Positions 8,339-17,400 of a stretch of DNA of 64,000 nucleotides are shown piece after piece. Source of the stretch: Paenibacillus sp. CAA11 (GTDB taxonomy: Bacteria; Bacillota; Bacilli; Paenibacillales; Paenibacillaceae); NCBI RefSeq assembly GCF_003060825.1, contig NZ_CP028922.1, positions 3,393,001 to 3,457,000 of the forward strand. Reading direction: 5' to 3'. The notes under the pieces are model-generated. The model had not been told where the DNA came from and made no database searches. It was given only the letters and a program-made list of their open reading frames with translations. Numbering within the stretch: position 1 is the first letter of the stretch; the number at the start of each line of letters is the position of its first letter. Both the position numbers and the translations under genes were made by a program.

Positions 8339-10291
8339 TCAGATGGGCTTATACATGACTGATTTGACCAGCTTCCGGTAATGCAGAATCGTCAGTGCGC
8401 CAAACATAAAGTAAATCAATCCGTAAACCCCCATGGCGATCGCTGAGGGTACGACGATATTCGAGAGCACCAGGACGGAAGCTGCCTTGACGGCAAAAAT
8501 AGAATGCAATAGCCCGATTAGCAGAGGAATCGCGAAGACGAACAGCTGCTTGCGAACGATGCCGCTCATGATATCCTTAACATCAAATCCTAATTGCCGA
8601 AGGGTCAGGAAGCTCCTTTTCTCCTCTTCTGCTTCCGCAATTTGCTTGAAATACAGGATGCTCCCCGTCGAGACTAGGAAGACCAGGCCCAGGAATCCCG
8701 AAATGAAGATATACAGGCCGAACGACTTGAGCGCTTCCCGGTACTGCGATTCATAGTCGGGCTTAAAATCATCCTTTGTCACGTATTTCGCATACAATGC
8801 CGATGCCTTGGCCCGCTGTGCGTGATTCGGGATTCGATAGGTACCCAGGGTGACCTCTTCACCTTTGGAAATGGAGCCCTTCTTTTCTCTAAGCTCCTGA
8901 ACGACCGACTCCTTCACGATCATTTGGTCACCATATACGTTGTAATTCATAGCGAACTTGTCCACGCTTTCTGTCAACTTAAGAATCTTGCTCTCTCCCT
9001 GACTCGTCTCCTTGATCCTCAGCACAATTTCCTTGGGTTCATTCCGGTCATCCCGATTCCCGAGCCTATTCAGTCTGGCCCTTCCATCGAACAGCAAGGC
9101 TTCATCGGCACTTAGAATCGGAATATCCGCCCCGGTCTCTCTCAGTTGCTCGGCCGGCAAGAAGAGGAGCCCTTGGGTGCCGGATGTCTTCGGATGGGCT
9201 TGATCTCGGATCTCGCCGAGCCCCCGAAAGCCTTTAATCGGCTTATAGACGAAGTCTATCCCTGCCTTCTGCAAATCTCCGCGGAAGGAGGATGAGGCTG
9301 GTTCATCGTTCTCAAACACCATGTCATAAGGCAGGGCAATCCGCGTGTCGCTTCCGGCCGAATAATAAAGCGAGTAAGCCAGCGCAACCATCGTCAGTGT
9401 CATTGCGGACAGCACCGTAATCAGCGTCAGTGAATTGGCGTTTCCTTTCATCCGGTGCATCAGCGGCGCCAGCGACAGGCTATTTTTAAGACCGAGGTGG
9501 CCCTGCCGGCTCTTACGGTACCGGTATAACAGCCAACTGATGGTCACCCGGAAGAGCAGGTACGTCCCGACAATCGTTGTGAGCAGAACCAGCAGCATGT
9601 TAAGAAAGAGCATTTGGTTGAACATGTGTCCTGACAACACATAACCGGCAACCATCAAAGCGATGCCGAATAGCGCCAGAAATGCGGCCCGAAAGCCGCC
9701 CGGCTTCTGGGGATGCTCGGCCTGCTTCTCGGCATAAAACAGCTCGAGCAAGGTGCTGCGGTATACGCTGCGCCCCATCTGAACCGAGGTGATCAGCACA
9801 AGGAGGGTGAAAACAATGGCCGTCTGTGCAGCCGCAGCCATGGAGAACTTCAGTCCAACCATTCCGTCAAACCCTAGAATCTTCAGCAGGATGAGCAGGA
9901 AAAGCCGAGACAAGGCAGCCCCGCAGAGTATTCCCACTAGAAGCGCTCCCACCCCTAGCAATAGGTTCTCCGTGATCAGGAAGCGCACGACACCTCTTCG
10001 GCTCAGGCCGATGAGCTGATACAACCCGATCTCCTTGCTGCGGCGTTTCAGAAAAATGCTGTTCGCATAGACGGTGAAGACCGCTACGATGCAAAGTAGC
10101 AGAATTCCCGCAACCTTAAATGCTGCGGCGAAGTTCAGGTCTGTTCCCGACATGCTCTTAATGGACGGGTCATACTGCAGTGTCGCAAAAATGAAATACA
10201 AGCTCGTACTGAAAATCAGCGCAACAAAGTACAGGTAATCTTGCTTTACATTTTTCCGCATGCTGCGGACGACCAGTTCAAAGAATGTCAA
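8339..10291 (-). CDS. BceB/YxdM-type ABC transporter permease
   Basis: A 650-residue FtsX-family permease with the BceB layout. There is a first membrane helix near residue 20, a cluster of helices at about residues 60-280, and a large extracellular domain of roughly 200 residues (from about 330 to 540). Three C-terminal helices end the protein. Such permeases sense and remove peptide antibiotics such as bacitracin or cationic peptides, and also signal to an intramembrane-sensing kinase. The start is taken as TTG at 10291 ([14 protein letters not shown]) with GGGGGTGA just upstream. It overlaps the ATPase stop by 14 bp, a normal coupling for this family. The longer in-frame reading upstream lies inside the ATPase gene. 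Confidence 0.9.
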   Translation of the reverse strand: MTFFELVVRSMRKNVKQDYLYFVALIFSTSLYFIFATLQYDPSIKSMSGTDLNFAAAFKVAGILLLCIVAVFTVYANSIFLKRRSKEIGLYQLIGLSRRGVVRFLITENLLLGVGALLVGILCGAALSRLFLLILLKILGFDGMVGLKFSMAAAAQTAIVFTLLVLITSVQMGRSVYRSTLLELFYAEKQAEHPQKPGGFRAAFLALFGIALMVAGYVLSGHMFNQMLFLNMLLVLLTTIVGTYLLFRVTISWLLYRYRKSRQGHLGLKNSLSLAPLMHRMKGNANSLTLITVLSAMTLTMVALAYSLYYSAGSDTRIALPYDMVFENDEPASSSFRGDLQKAGIDFVYKPIKGFRGLGEIRDQAHPKTSGTQGLLFLPAEQLRETGADIPILSADEALLFDGRARLNRLGNRDDRNEPKEIVLRIKETSQGESKILKLTESVDKFAMNYNVYGDQMIVKESVVQELREKKGSISKGEEVTLGTYRIPNHAQRAKASALYAKYVTKDDFKPDYESQYREALKSFGLYIFISGFLGLVFLVSTGSILYFKQIAEAEEEKRSFLTLRQLGFDVKDIMSGIVRKQLFVFAIPLLIGLLHSIFAVKAASVLVLSNIVVPSAIAMGVYGLIYFMFGALTILHYRKLVKSVMYKPI

Positions 10292-11063
10292 CCGTGTCAC
10301 CCCCGAGAACCGCCTGCACGTCCATAATGTCCTTGAAGAAGGAATGTCTCGATTTATTCCCGGAGTGCAGCTCCGAGTATATTTGACCATCCTTAAGAAA
10401 GACGACACGGCTGCAATAACTCGAAGCCACTGGATCATGAGTGACCATTACGATAGTCACCTGACGGTCCCGGTTAAGTTCCGCCATGGTTCCGAGCAGG
10501 GCGGAGGCCGATTTCGAGTCGAGCGCCCCGGTGGGTTCATCGGCAAAGACCAGCGATGGCCGATGGATCAAGGCGCGAGCGGCCGACGCACGCTGCTTCT
10601 GCCCGCCGGATATCTCATGCGGGTATTTATCGGCCAGCTCCCGGATGCCAAGTATGCCGGCAATGACCTGAAATTCGGCTTCCGTGTCCTTGAACTTCCG
10701 TTTGCCGAGAGAAACCGGCAGCAGAATATTCTCCTTCACGGTCAGAGTATCCAGCAGGTTGTAATCCTGAAAGATGAACCCCAGCTTGTCGCGGCGAAAA
10801 GCCGACAGTTCGGCGTCTTTCATAGCGGATACGTCGGCTTCCTCAATGTGCACCGTTCCTCCCGAGGGGCGGTCAATGGTCGCCAGTACGTTCAATAGCG
10901 TCGTTTTTCCCGAACCGGACGGCCCCATAATGCCAACGAACTCCCCTTCACTCACACGAAGGTCAATTCCCTTTAACACTTGCTGCGCGCTGCCCTTGCT
11001 TCCGTACGACTTCCGCACATCTTGGGCACGCAGCATGGTTTTTGGCGATATCGTTATACTCAT
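10278..11063 (-). CDS. BceA/YxdL-type ABC transporter ATP-binding protein
   Basis: A 261-residue ATPase of the MacB/BceA class. It has Walker [10 protein letters not shown] (near residue 45), Q-loop FQDYNLL, signature SGGQKQR, Walker [13 protein letters not shown] and the H-loop in VTHD. It powers the BceB-like permease encoded immediately downstream. The start ATG has GGAGG nine bases upstream. Unlike a simple five-gene operon, 167 bp and a strong terminator separate it from the kinase gene, and a promoter candidate lies in that gap. The transporter genes are therefore probably induced separately by the response regulator, as in the Bce and Yxd systems. Confidence 0.93.
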   Translation of the reverse strand: MSITISPKTMLRAQDVRKSYGSKGSAQQVLKGIDLRVSEGEFVGIMGPSGSGKTTLLNVLATIDRPSGGTVHIEEADVSAMKDAELSAFRRDKLGFIFQDYNLLDTLTVKENILLPVSLGKRKFKDTEAEFQVIAGILGIRELADKYPHEISGGQKQRASAARALIHRPSLVFADEPTGALDSKSASALLGTMAELNRDRQVTIVMVTHDPVASSYCSRVVFLKDGQIYSELHSGNKSRHSFFKDIMDVQAVLGGDTVDIL

Positions 11064-11094
11064 GATGGTAAACCTCCACTTTCGTTATGACCTC

Positions 11095-11124
11095 ATTGTA
11101 CCGGTCCTCCGGCAGGGTTGTCGT
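11095..11124 (-). promoter_or_regulatory. Candidate promoter of the transporter genes
   Basis: On the minus strand ACGACA and TACAAT are 18 bp apart, 32 bp before the ATPase start. The weak -35 suits an activator-dependent promoter. About 32 bp further upstream (11156-11169) lies the inverted repeat TGAC-N6-GTCA, a possible binding site for the neighbouring regulator. Both are inferred by eye. Confidence 0.35.
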
Positions 11125-11230
11125 ATGATTTAAGTGATAATCCGGACCTGCAACATGACATTTTCGTCACTTTGAGACATTCGGTTATTTCTCTGGCACT
11201 TTATAGAGCAGAACAGTGCGCCTTAAATGC

Positions 11231-11255
11231 AAAAAGCCGGGGGTTGTCCCCGGCT
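11231..11255 (-). terminator. Terminator of the regulator-kinase operon
   Basis: On the minus strand AGCCGGGG pairs with CCCCGGCT (a G-C stem, 4-5 nt loop), followed by TTTTT. It begins seven bases after the kinase stop. Confidence 0.85.
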
Positions 11256-11261
11256 AAATTC

Positions 11262-12305
11262 CTAACGTGATGCCTTGTACATTTCCTTCCGAACCGTTTC
11301 AAACGCATTGCCCGCAGTAAAGGTTAGGCGCAGGGCGGTTCCCTCGCCAAGCACCGACTCCGCCGCCAAAGTCACCCCGATCTTCTCGCCCACGACCCGT
11401 GCCAGATATAATCCGAGACCTGTGGCAGCGTTATGAATTCGTCCTTGGCCGCCGGTGAAGCCTTTGTCAAAAATCCGGGGCAGGTCATGCGCCGGAATGC
11501 CAGGCCCTTCGTCCTGAATAACCAGCACGGTATGCCCAGCCGGAGTCCGCCCGGTCTCCACCCGGATGGTGCCGCCTTCCGGACTGTATTTCACGGCGTT
11601 AACCAGGATTTGGCGGAGGATAAACCTGCACCACTTCCTGTCGGTGGTCACCTCCACGTTCTCCCCTTCGAACTCGACCGCCAAGTTCTTGGCAAGGCAC
11701 CATGAGGTCAGCTCGCGCACTTCTTTGGCCGCCAGTCCCTGTATCGGCGTTTCCTCCGGCATATAATCCGATTCCAGGGAGGGCAAGCGCGTGATATACA
11801 GCTGCCGGTCAACGAGAAGGTACATTCTTAACCATTCGGTTTCGATGGTGCGCATCGCCGGATCGTGAGGATGGGCATCCATGATCAGCTTCATAGCCGT
11901 TAGCGGGGCCTTGATTTCATGAATCCAGGAAGCCAGCGCATCGCTTTCAAGCAGCCGGGTTTGTCTCAGATCGGATAGCTTTCTCTTATAATACTCATCA
12001 ATTGCCTCAAGCAGCTCGTCCACCATCTCGTCCCGAGCCTGCTCGGGGCGCTCCAAAGCCTCCAGCCAATCGTCATGCATCTCCCTGGCGAGGACGGTTA
12101 ACTTCGTCGTATATTTCATTTCTTTTCGGTAACGCCATATGACAAAAACAGCAAAAACCAGCAAGAACAGCGCGTTCAAATATACGAGGGAATTTGCTTG
12201 TACAGAGATTCCTTTATCGAGAACAATCAGCAGGTCGGTCATGCCTAGCAGTAAGACGACTAGTAGAATCCAGCTGAGCATGCTGCGGAAATAGCGCATA
12301 AACAC
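11262..12305 (-). CDS. BceS/YxdK-type intramembrane-sensing histidine kinase
   Basis: A 347-residue kinase. Two hydrophobic helices near residues 10-27 and 38-58 are separated by a very short loop, which is the intramembrane-sensing layout that lacks an external sensor. The phospho-acceptor is in SWIHEIKAPLTAMK (about residue 128). The ATPase domain has N-box ILVNAVKYS, DEGPGIP and TGLGLYL. Such kinases take their input from the BceAB-like transporter encoded next door. The start is GTG at 12305, chosen because GGAGG lies 12 bases upstream; an ATG two codons later is possible. It begins just after the regulator stop, so the two are co-translated. Confidence 0.9.
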   Translation of the reverse strand: MFMRYFRSMLSWILLVVLLLGMTDLLIVLDKGISVQANSLVYLNALFLLVFAVFVIWRYRKEMKYTTKLTVLAREMHDDWLEALERPEQARDEMVDELLEAIDEYYKRKLSDLRQTRLLESDALASWIHEIKAPLTAMKLIMDAHPHDPAMRTIETEWLRMYLLVDRQLYITRLPSLESDYMPEETPIQGLAAKEVRELTSWCLAKNLAVEFEGENVEVTTDRKWCRFILRQILVNAVKYSPEGGTIRVETGRTPAGHTVLVIQDEGPGIPAHDLPRIFDKGFTGGQGRIHNAATGLGLYLARVVGEKIGVTLAAESVLGEGTALRLTFTAGNAFETVRKEMYKASR

Positions 12306-12307
12306 GT

Positions 12308-13006
12308 CTAGGCCGTGCCTCCTTCCAGCGTAACCGCTGCGTATCCCAGTCCTTTTCTCGTGATAATGGCTTCATCCAGATGAAGAAGTGCCAACTTCTG
12401 GCGAAGTCTCGTTATATTGGCCGTCAGCGTATTGTCGTTTACGAAATGCTCGTCTTCCCAGAGTTTTTGAATGAGGTCTTGGCGCGCAACAATTTCATCC
12501 TTGGCTTCGACAAGGAGGGTTAGAATGTAAAACTCATTTTTCGTTAGCACGACCTCCTTGCCGTCTTTACGGATGGCGCCACGTTTCAAGTCAAGTATTG
12601 ATCCATTCCATTCGATGACATCCATCGCTTCTTCCCCATAGGCATAAGTGCGGCGCAGGATGGCTTGAATCTTGGCCAGCAGCACGTCCGAATGAAATGG
12701 CTTCTGGATATAATCATCGGCCCCCATATTCATGGCCATTACCATATCGATCGGATGGTCTCTCGAAGAGAGAATCAGGATCGGCACCTTTGAAACCGCT
12801 CTGATCTCTCGACACCAGTGAAAGCCATCATAAAAAGGAAGCTGAATATCGAGAATAACCAGGTGGGGCTTCTGCTTCAAGAAGTCCCCCATAACGTTTC
12901 TGAAATCGCTTGGTCCATCGACGTGCAGCGACCACTTCTCCAGCCTCTGCCGCAATGCTTCAAAAATGTGGGCATCGTCCTCCACAATGAATATATTCAT
13001 ATCCAT
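12308..13006 (-). CDS. BceR/YxdJ-type OmpR-family response regulator
   Basis: A 232-residue regulator. The receiver domain (MDMNIFIVEDDAHIFEALRQ) has its phospho-acceptor in VILDIQLPFYDG and a conserved Lys in IQKPF. A C-terminal winged helix of the OmpR type follows (VLTKNEFYILTLLV to ITRKGLGYA). It is the first gene of the regulatory pair. The best guess for its targets is the transporter promoter downstream. Gene order and module content match the B. subtilis yxd locus, whose reported inducers are cationic host-defence peptides; the inducer here is unknown. GGGGGTG lies six bases before the ATG. Confidence 0.92.
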   Translation of the reverse strand: MDMNIFIVEDDAHIFEALRQRLEKWSLHVDGPSDFRNVMGDFLKQKPHLVILDIQLPFYDGFHWCREIRAVSKVPILILSSRDHPIDMVMAMNMGADDYIQKPFHSDVLLAKIQAILRRTYAYGEEAMDVIEWNGSILDLKRGAIRKDGKEVVLTKNEFYILTLLVEAKDEIVARQDLIQKLWEDEHFVNDNTLTANITRLRQKLALLHLDEAIITRKGLGYAAVTLEGGTA

Positions 13007-13090
13007 GAAAGCACCCCCTACTCTTCATGACTTGCGTTATTCAATTTTCCATAAAATAAAGATCAGAAATTCTCTTTCTTCTTCGGTTAG

Positions 13091-13178
13091 ATAGAATGAA
13101 CTAAAGAAATGAACGTTATAAGGACAGTATTAGGCCGCGATAACAGAAAATTCAATGTAAAACTTTAGTTCAATCTAT
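13091..13178. repeat. MITE-like dispersed repeat, copy 1
   Basis: An 88-bp element with imperfect 16-bp terminal inverted repeats (ATAGAATGAACTAAAG at one end, CTTTAGTTCAATCTAT at the other). A second copy in the opposite orientation lies at 47852-47943 with about 94 percent identity by eye. It encodes nothing. One end supplies the last residues and the stop codon of the MarR fragment, so it inserted into that gene. Confidence 0.75.
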
Positions 13179-13371
13179 ATAGATGCTCGAACAATTTTGT
13201 TCGAAGCAGACGTCCCTCTTCCTGGGCTTTATTGACCATGTCGATTCCTATATCTGTTATTTGAAGGTAGACGATCCGCCGATCCTGTTCATCCGTCACT
13301 CGGGTGGCCAATTTTCTCCTTAACAGCTTCTCAGACAAGTGCGTTAATGTCGGAGGAGTTAAGCCTAACAA
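13165..13371 (-). pseudogene. MarR-family regulator, C-terminal fragment
   Basis: Sixty-eight codons match the winged-helix half of MarR regulators: LGLTPPTLTHLSEKLLRRKL (recognition helix region) and DEQDRRIVYLQITDIG (wing with the conserved D-x-R-D/E-R motif). The N-terminal dimerisation helix and the start are missing, and an in-frame stop lies six codons upstream. The C-terminal end runs into the MITE-like repeat, which provides YRLN and the stop. It is therefore a truncated, non-functional gene. It may once have controlled the SDR gene whose remnant lies beside it. Confidence 0.75.
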
Positions 13372-13501
13372 CCTCTGGCAACATCAGTTTAAAGATATTC
13401 TGCTCGTGCTTCCTGGTTCTTTTACCTGCTTTCGTATATAAAATTATGACCCCCTATACATTGTATAGGGGGCTTGTACAAAAGTCATTCTTATAAACGC
13501 T

Positions 13502-13632
13502 TTACTGAGCTGAAAAACCGCCGTCTATGAGCAGCTCGATCCTATAATATACGAAGACTCATCTGAAGCGAAGAATAGTGCCGCATTAGCCACATCTCCC
13601 GGCTGGCCCAGTCTTTGTAAAGGTGTTAATCT
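13502..13632 (-). pseudogene. Short-chain dehydrogenase, C-terminal remnant
   Basis: The minus-strand translation gives TPLQRLGQPGDVANAALFFA and SDESSYIIG. After a one-base frame slip it continues ELLIDGGFSAQ and a stop. This is the classical end of SDR oxidoreductases (R-x-G-x-P-x-D-V-A motif and the D-GG terminus). Roughly the first 200 residues are absent. It lies beside the MarR fragment, which suggests a decayed MarR-SDR pair. Confidence 0.8.
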
Positions 13633-13676
13633 ATACCGGTTTGACATCCCATATTTTAGGTGATATGGTAACCCTA

Positions 13677-13711
13677 ATTAGGCATTCCGCCCAACGGGCG
13701 GAGTGCCTAAT
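13677..13711. terminator. Strong hairpin upstream of the GreA-like gene
   Basis: The hairpin is ATTAGGCAtTCCGCCC / GGGCGGAgTGCCTAAT with a 3-nt loop and one mismatch. It is followed on the plus strand by CCTGCTTTT. It could be an intrinsic terminator or a stable leader structure. The rest of the 13372-13823 interval holds only the SDR remnant and ribosome-site-like purine tracts. Confidence 0.5.
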
Positions 13712-13823
13712 CCTGCTTTTAGCGTTTCTTTACATTAAAAGTAAAAACAAAGGAGGCGACCAGGCTTTTATTAAATTCGATTTTAAAATTTGTAATCAGA
13801 TCCATCATTCAGGAGGAGAAAAG

Positions 13824-13883
13824 ATGAAACCTATTTATAAACCCGCTACCACAAGCAGAGGAGCAGAGTACTATGAACCATAG
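13824..13883 (+). CDS. 19-codon upstream ORF overlapping the GreA-like start
   Basis: MKPIYKPATTSRGAEYYEP is preceded by a near-perfect AGGAGGAGAAAAG ribosome site. Its stop (TAG at 13881-13883) overlaps the first codons of the next gene, whose ATG is at 13873. It may be a leader peptide that couples translation, or a real small protein. No family is recognised. Only the strong ribosome site and the overlap support it. Confidence 0.45.
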   Translation: MKPIYKPATTSRGAEYYEP

Positions 13884-14319
13884 CGCACTACTGGAGGAGG
13901 CAAAGTCACAGTTGTTAGGTCAGCTTGTCTACTTTGATGAAGGACTTACTCCATTTCTGGACCATTACTTATCAGACCATCCGCAGCAGCGTTATATAAT
14001 CGAGAAGACATTGAACACTTACATCACTGTTCTTGAAGGAATTCTATCGGACTTTACTTATAGCCGTATAAATTCTTCGACGCTGATTGGCAGTATGGTC
14101 AACGTTCAGTTTCTGGACAATATGACCTCTGATTCGTTCACCATCGTTTTTCCGACCATCGCTGATCCGGACAAAAACTTCATCTCGTTCTTGTCCCCGA
14201 TGGGCCATCAGCTGCTCATGTCTCGAAGAAATGAGACCTACCCATTAAAAACACCATCAGGTGTCATTTCCGTCCGGGTTGAAGATACCTTGTTCTACAA
14301 CAGTGGCCATATAAAGTAA
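13873..14319 (+). CDS. GreA/GreB-family elongation factor-like protein
   Basis: A 148-residue cytoplasmic protein. The C-terminal half (from about residue 73) has the GreA/GreB C-terminal domain signature: IGSMVNVQFLDNMTSDSFTI, then FISFLSPMGHQLLMSRRNET and TPSGVISVRV. The N-terminal half is predicted helical (LLEEAKSQLLGQLVYFDEG) but shorter than the coiled-coil of true GreA. It is thus a Gre-fold paralogue that probably binds RNA polymerase in the secondary channel, rather than the housekeeping cleavage factor. The upstream small ORF overlaps the start. A terminator follows. Confidence 0.7.
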   Translation: MNHSALLEEAKSQLLGQLVYFDEGLTPFLDHYLSDHPQQRYIIEKTLNTYITVLEGILSDFTYSRINSSTLIGSMVNVQFLDNMTSDSFTIVFPTIADPDKNFISFLSPMGHQLLMSRRNETYPLKTPSGVISVRVEDTLFYNSGHIK

Positions 14320-14403
14320 TAACACCAAGGCATAGTGTCCCTTAAGGCTACACACGGGCCTAATAAGAATCTTCTTCATGACCTACAACGTGGCTGGGAC
14401 GGC

Positions 14404-14437
14404 AAAAAGATCGCAGGTTTTAACCTGCGATCTTTTT
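14404..14437. terminator. Bidirectional terminator between the GreA-like and SLH genes
   Basis: AAAAAGATCGCAGG pairs perfectly with CCTGCGATCTTTTT around a 6-nt loop. A and T tracts on both sides serve the two convergent genes. Confidence 0.9.
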
Positions 14438-14451
14438 GATGTTAGTAATTG

Positions 14452-17400
14452 TTATATAGTATGATGCGAAATGAACTGAAGCGTTCCAACGGGATAAGAG
14501 TTCCACTCTCCTGCAGGGCTGAAGATAGAGGTGCCAGACCAAATCCCTGATTTCCGGATAATGGTCCCTCCATATGGCATAAATTGCGTTTTGCCGTCAG
14601 GATCGCCCAATACGTCAATCGTAACTCCATTTTTCTTAAGAACATAGCCTGTCGTTACATTTGTATTTGATTCTAATAACATCATCTCATCGTTATAGTA
14701 TGATGCAGGCGTGATATCAAAATAATCATAAAATGTGCTATCTATAAATATATAAGGCATGCCTTTGTAAAAGGTATTAAGAGGCAGACTCCACACCTTA
14801 GGAGTATTTGTGTTTAAATTATACTGATGGACCTCAAGTGAGTAGCCTGCATTTTCTATAGGTTTAGAAGTATCTCCTACCGGATTGTAAAAGAGCTCAA
14901 TGGCAGTACGGGTTTGATCCAAGGATACATACTGTGAGAAATATAAATCCTCCGGCCCTTGAGGGCCTGGAATCACTTGGAATACAGCGGCAGTTCCGTT
15001 TGCTCCGATCACCCAGTAGTATTGAAGAGAATCCCCGCTCCACGTCCACACTGCCCCATTAAGCGGCATCGGCCCCAGAAAAGTAGAATCCGCCGTACCC
15101 AAATAGACCTTAAATGAATTTTCACCCGGGAATATCGTTGACAAGTCATAAGTAATCGGATCTTTAACCCCTTGCTTCGTTCGTATTTGGACAATTCCAT
15201 TCGTCGCAAGAGGTGCATTCGTGACTTGAAGATCATAGGTGGCTGTTCCACCATTCCCGTCATCTGCTGTAATTGTTACTTTAGTGCTTCCCGTAAGATT
15301 GCCCGGAGTAAGAGTTAGGTTTGATGCGCTAACATCTGCATTTACGACACCGCTTGATGCTACTGTAGCCGTAAACATCAGGGCATCCCCATCATCATCG
15401 TAGAACAATTGAGATAAGTCATATGTTCTTGGATTTGTGATTCCAACAGTCAACACTTGATCATTAATAGAAGCAACGACTTGAGGCGACTGATTAGAAG
15501 ATGAGGGAGGTGAAGCTGCCGATTGAACATTTACCTGGAAGGTCGTTAATGCCTTTCCTCCTCGCCCATCCTCAGCGTTGATCTCTATGATTGTCGTTCC
15601 TGCAGCTAGAGCATGGATTTTCAATTGAGTTCCATCGATCTCCGCCGAAGCAACTGTCTCATTTGAAGAGGATGCCTTATAGGTTAGCGTGTCCCCGTCA
15701 GGATCGGTAAAGACAGGGCCCAGATCGAGAGAAAAGATCGGATCGCCCACCGTTAGCGACTTGTCAGCAGGCTTGGATTCTATCGGATCATGATTCTGTG
15801 GGACTGCAGCCGTTACGTTAGTTAAGAAAGTGTCGGTCACTTCTCCACCACGACCATCCGTTGCCTGAACAGATACCGATGCGCTGCCGGCCTTTAACGG
15901 AGTAAGCGTAAGCACATCTCCATTCAAGACTGCCGACACCACAGTCGGGTCAGAATTATCCGAAACCCTATAGGCTAAAGTATCTCCATCAGGATCGGAA
16001 AAGAACTGATTTAAAGATAGTTGAATATCCCCAGAATTCATCTCTTTCGTCTGATCTGGAATTCCCGATGAAGCTGGAGGGGCATTGACAATAACGTCAA
16101 ATTCGGTAGTAACCTCTCCCCCGCGTCCGTCTTTGGCTGTAAGCTGAATCGTTGTCTGCCCTGAGGAAACCGCATGCACCGTGGCTTGGTTGCCATCAAT
16201 CACTACGGTCACAACGGAGGCATCCAGGGATGCTGCCGATACGTTCAGCAGGTCGTTATCCGGATCACTGAATACTGGGGTTAGGTCCAGTATGTAATCT
16301 GCAGCTCCTAAGGTGATTGTCCGGTTAGCTGGCTTCTGATTCACGATCGGGCTTTGGTCAGGTACAGCAGTTACTTCCATTTGAAATGACTGACTTGCAC
16401 TTCCACCACGGCCATCGAATGCTTTAACCGTAACCCTTGCACTGCCTACCTTTGCCGGAGTTAAGACTAATTGGTCACCCGTCAGGCTAAATGTAGCAAC
16501 GGTAGGGTCATCGATCACAACCTCATAGACCATAGGATCATTTTCAGAATCTGAGAAAAATGTCCCTAAAGATAAGTTGATTCCCCCACTGCCTAACTGC
16601 TTCACCTGGTCTGGAATACCCAGTGCAGCTGGAGGTTCATTGACCCGGACCTTAAAGCTCGCTCCTGCTCTTTTCCCGACCTGATCATCTGCCGTAATCG
16701 TAATGAGCGCCATGCCTTTACCAACCGCTTTAATAAACAAATTCGTCCCCTCGACGCGGACTGAAGTGATTTTTGTACTGGATGACACTGCCGAATATTT
16801 GAGTTCGGATTGCTCCGCATCTTTAAAATGGCCCAGTAAGTCAATTTGAAGCTCAGGATCGCCCACCGTGATGTTTTGATCACTGTACTTGGAGATTAAC
16901 ACTGGTGCGGTGTTCGATACAACAGGAGCAGGCGAGTCCGAAGACCCTACTGATCCGCTTGCTGCCGCTGTTGTCTGTGATACCCCTGTCACAGTTGCCT
17001 GTGATACACCTGACGCAAGAGAAGTGTTTGTAACTTGGCTGGAGGAACTTACCGTAATATTCGCAGCAGGATTATTTACTTGTAAGTTAGAGATTGTTCC
17101 AATTACCTCCAGCTTTACCGGAGAAGAACTGTTCACAGCCAATGCGTTAATCGAGGCATGACCTGTGAGAGCTACGGATTGATCGCTATTGACCGACAAT
17201 TGCTGAATCGTTCCCTGTAACTCCACTTGCTGCGCGCCGGTAAGAACATTTAGCTGCTTTAACGTTGAGGAAGGATCATTTTCAATCTTAGCATTGGACG
17301 TCAGGGACATTTGATCCACCGTAGATTTCCCTTGAGTAACCACGTGCACATCCTGTTTGGAAACCTCAACATCATTCAGAGTGGAAGCATTAAACATCAC

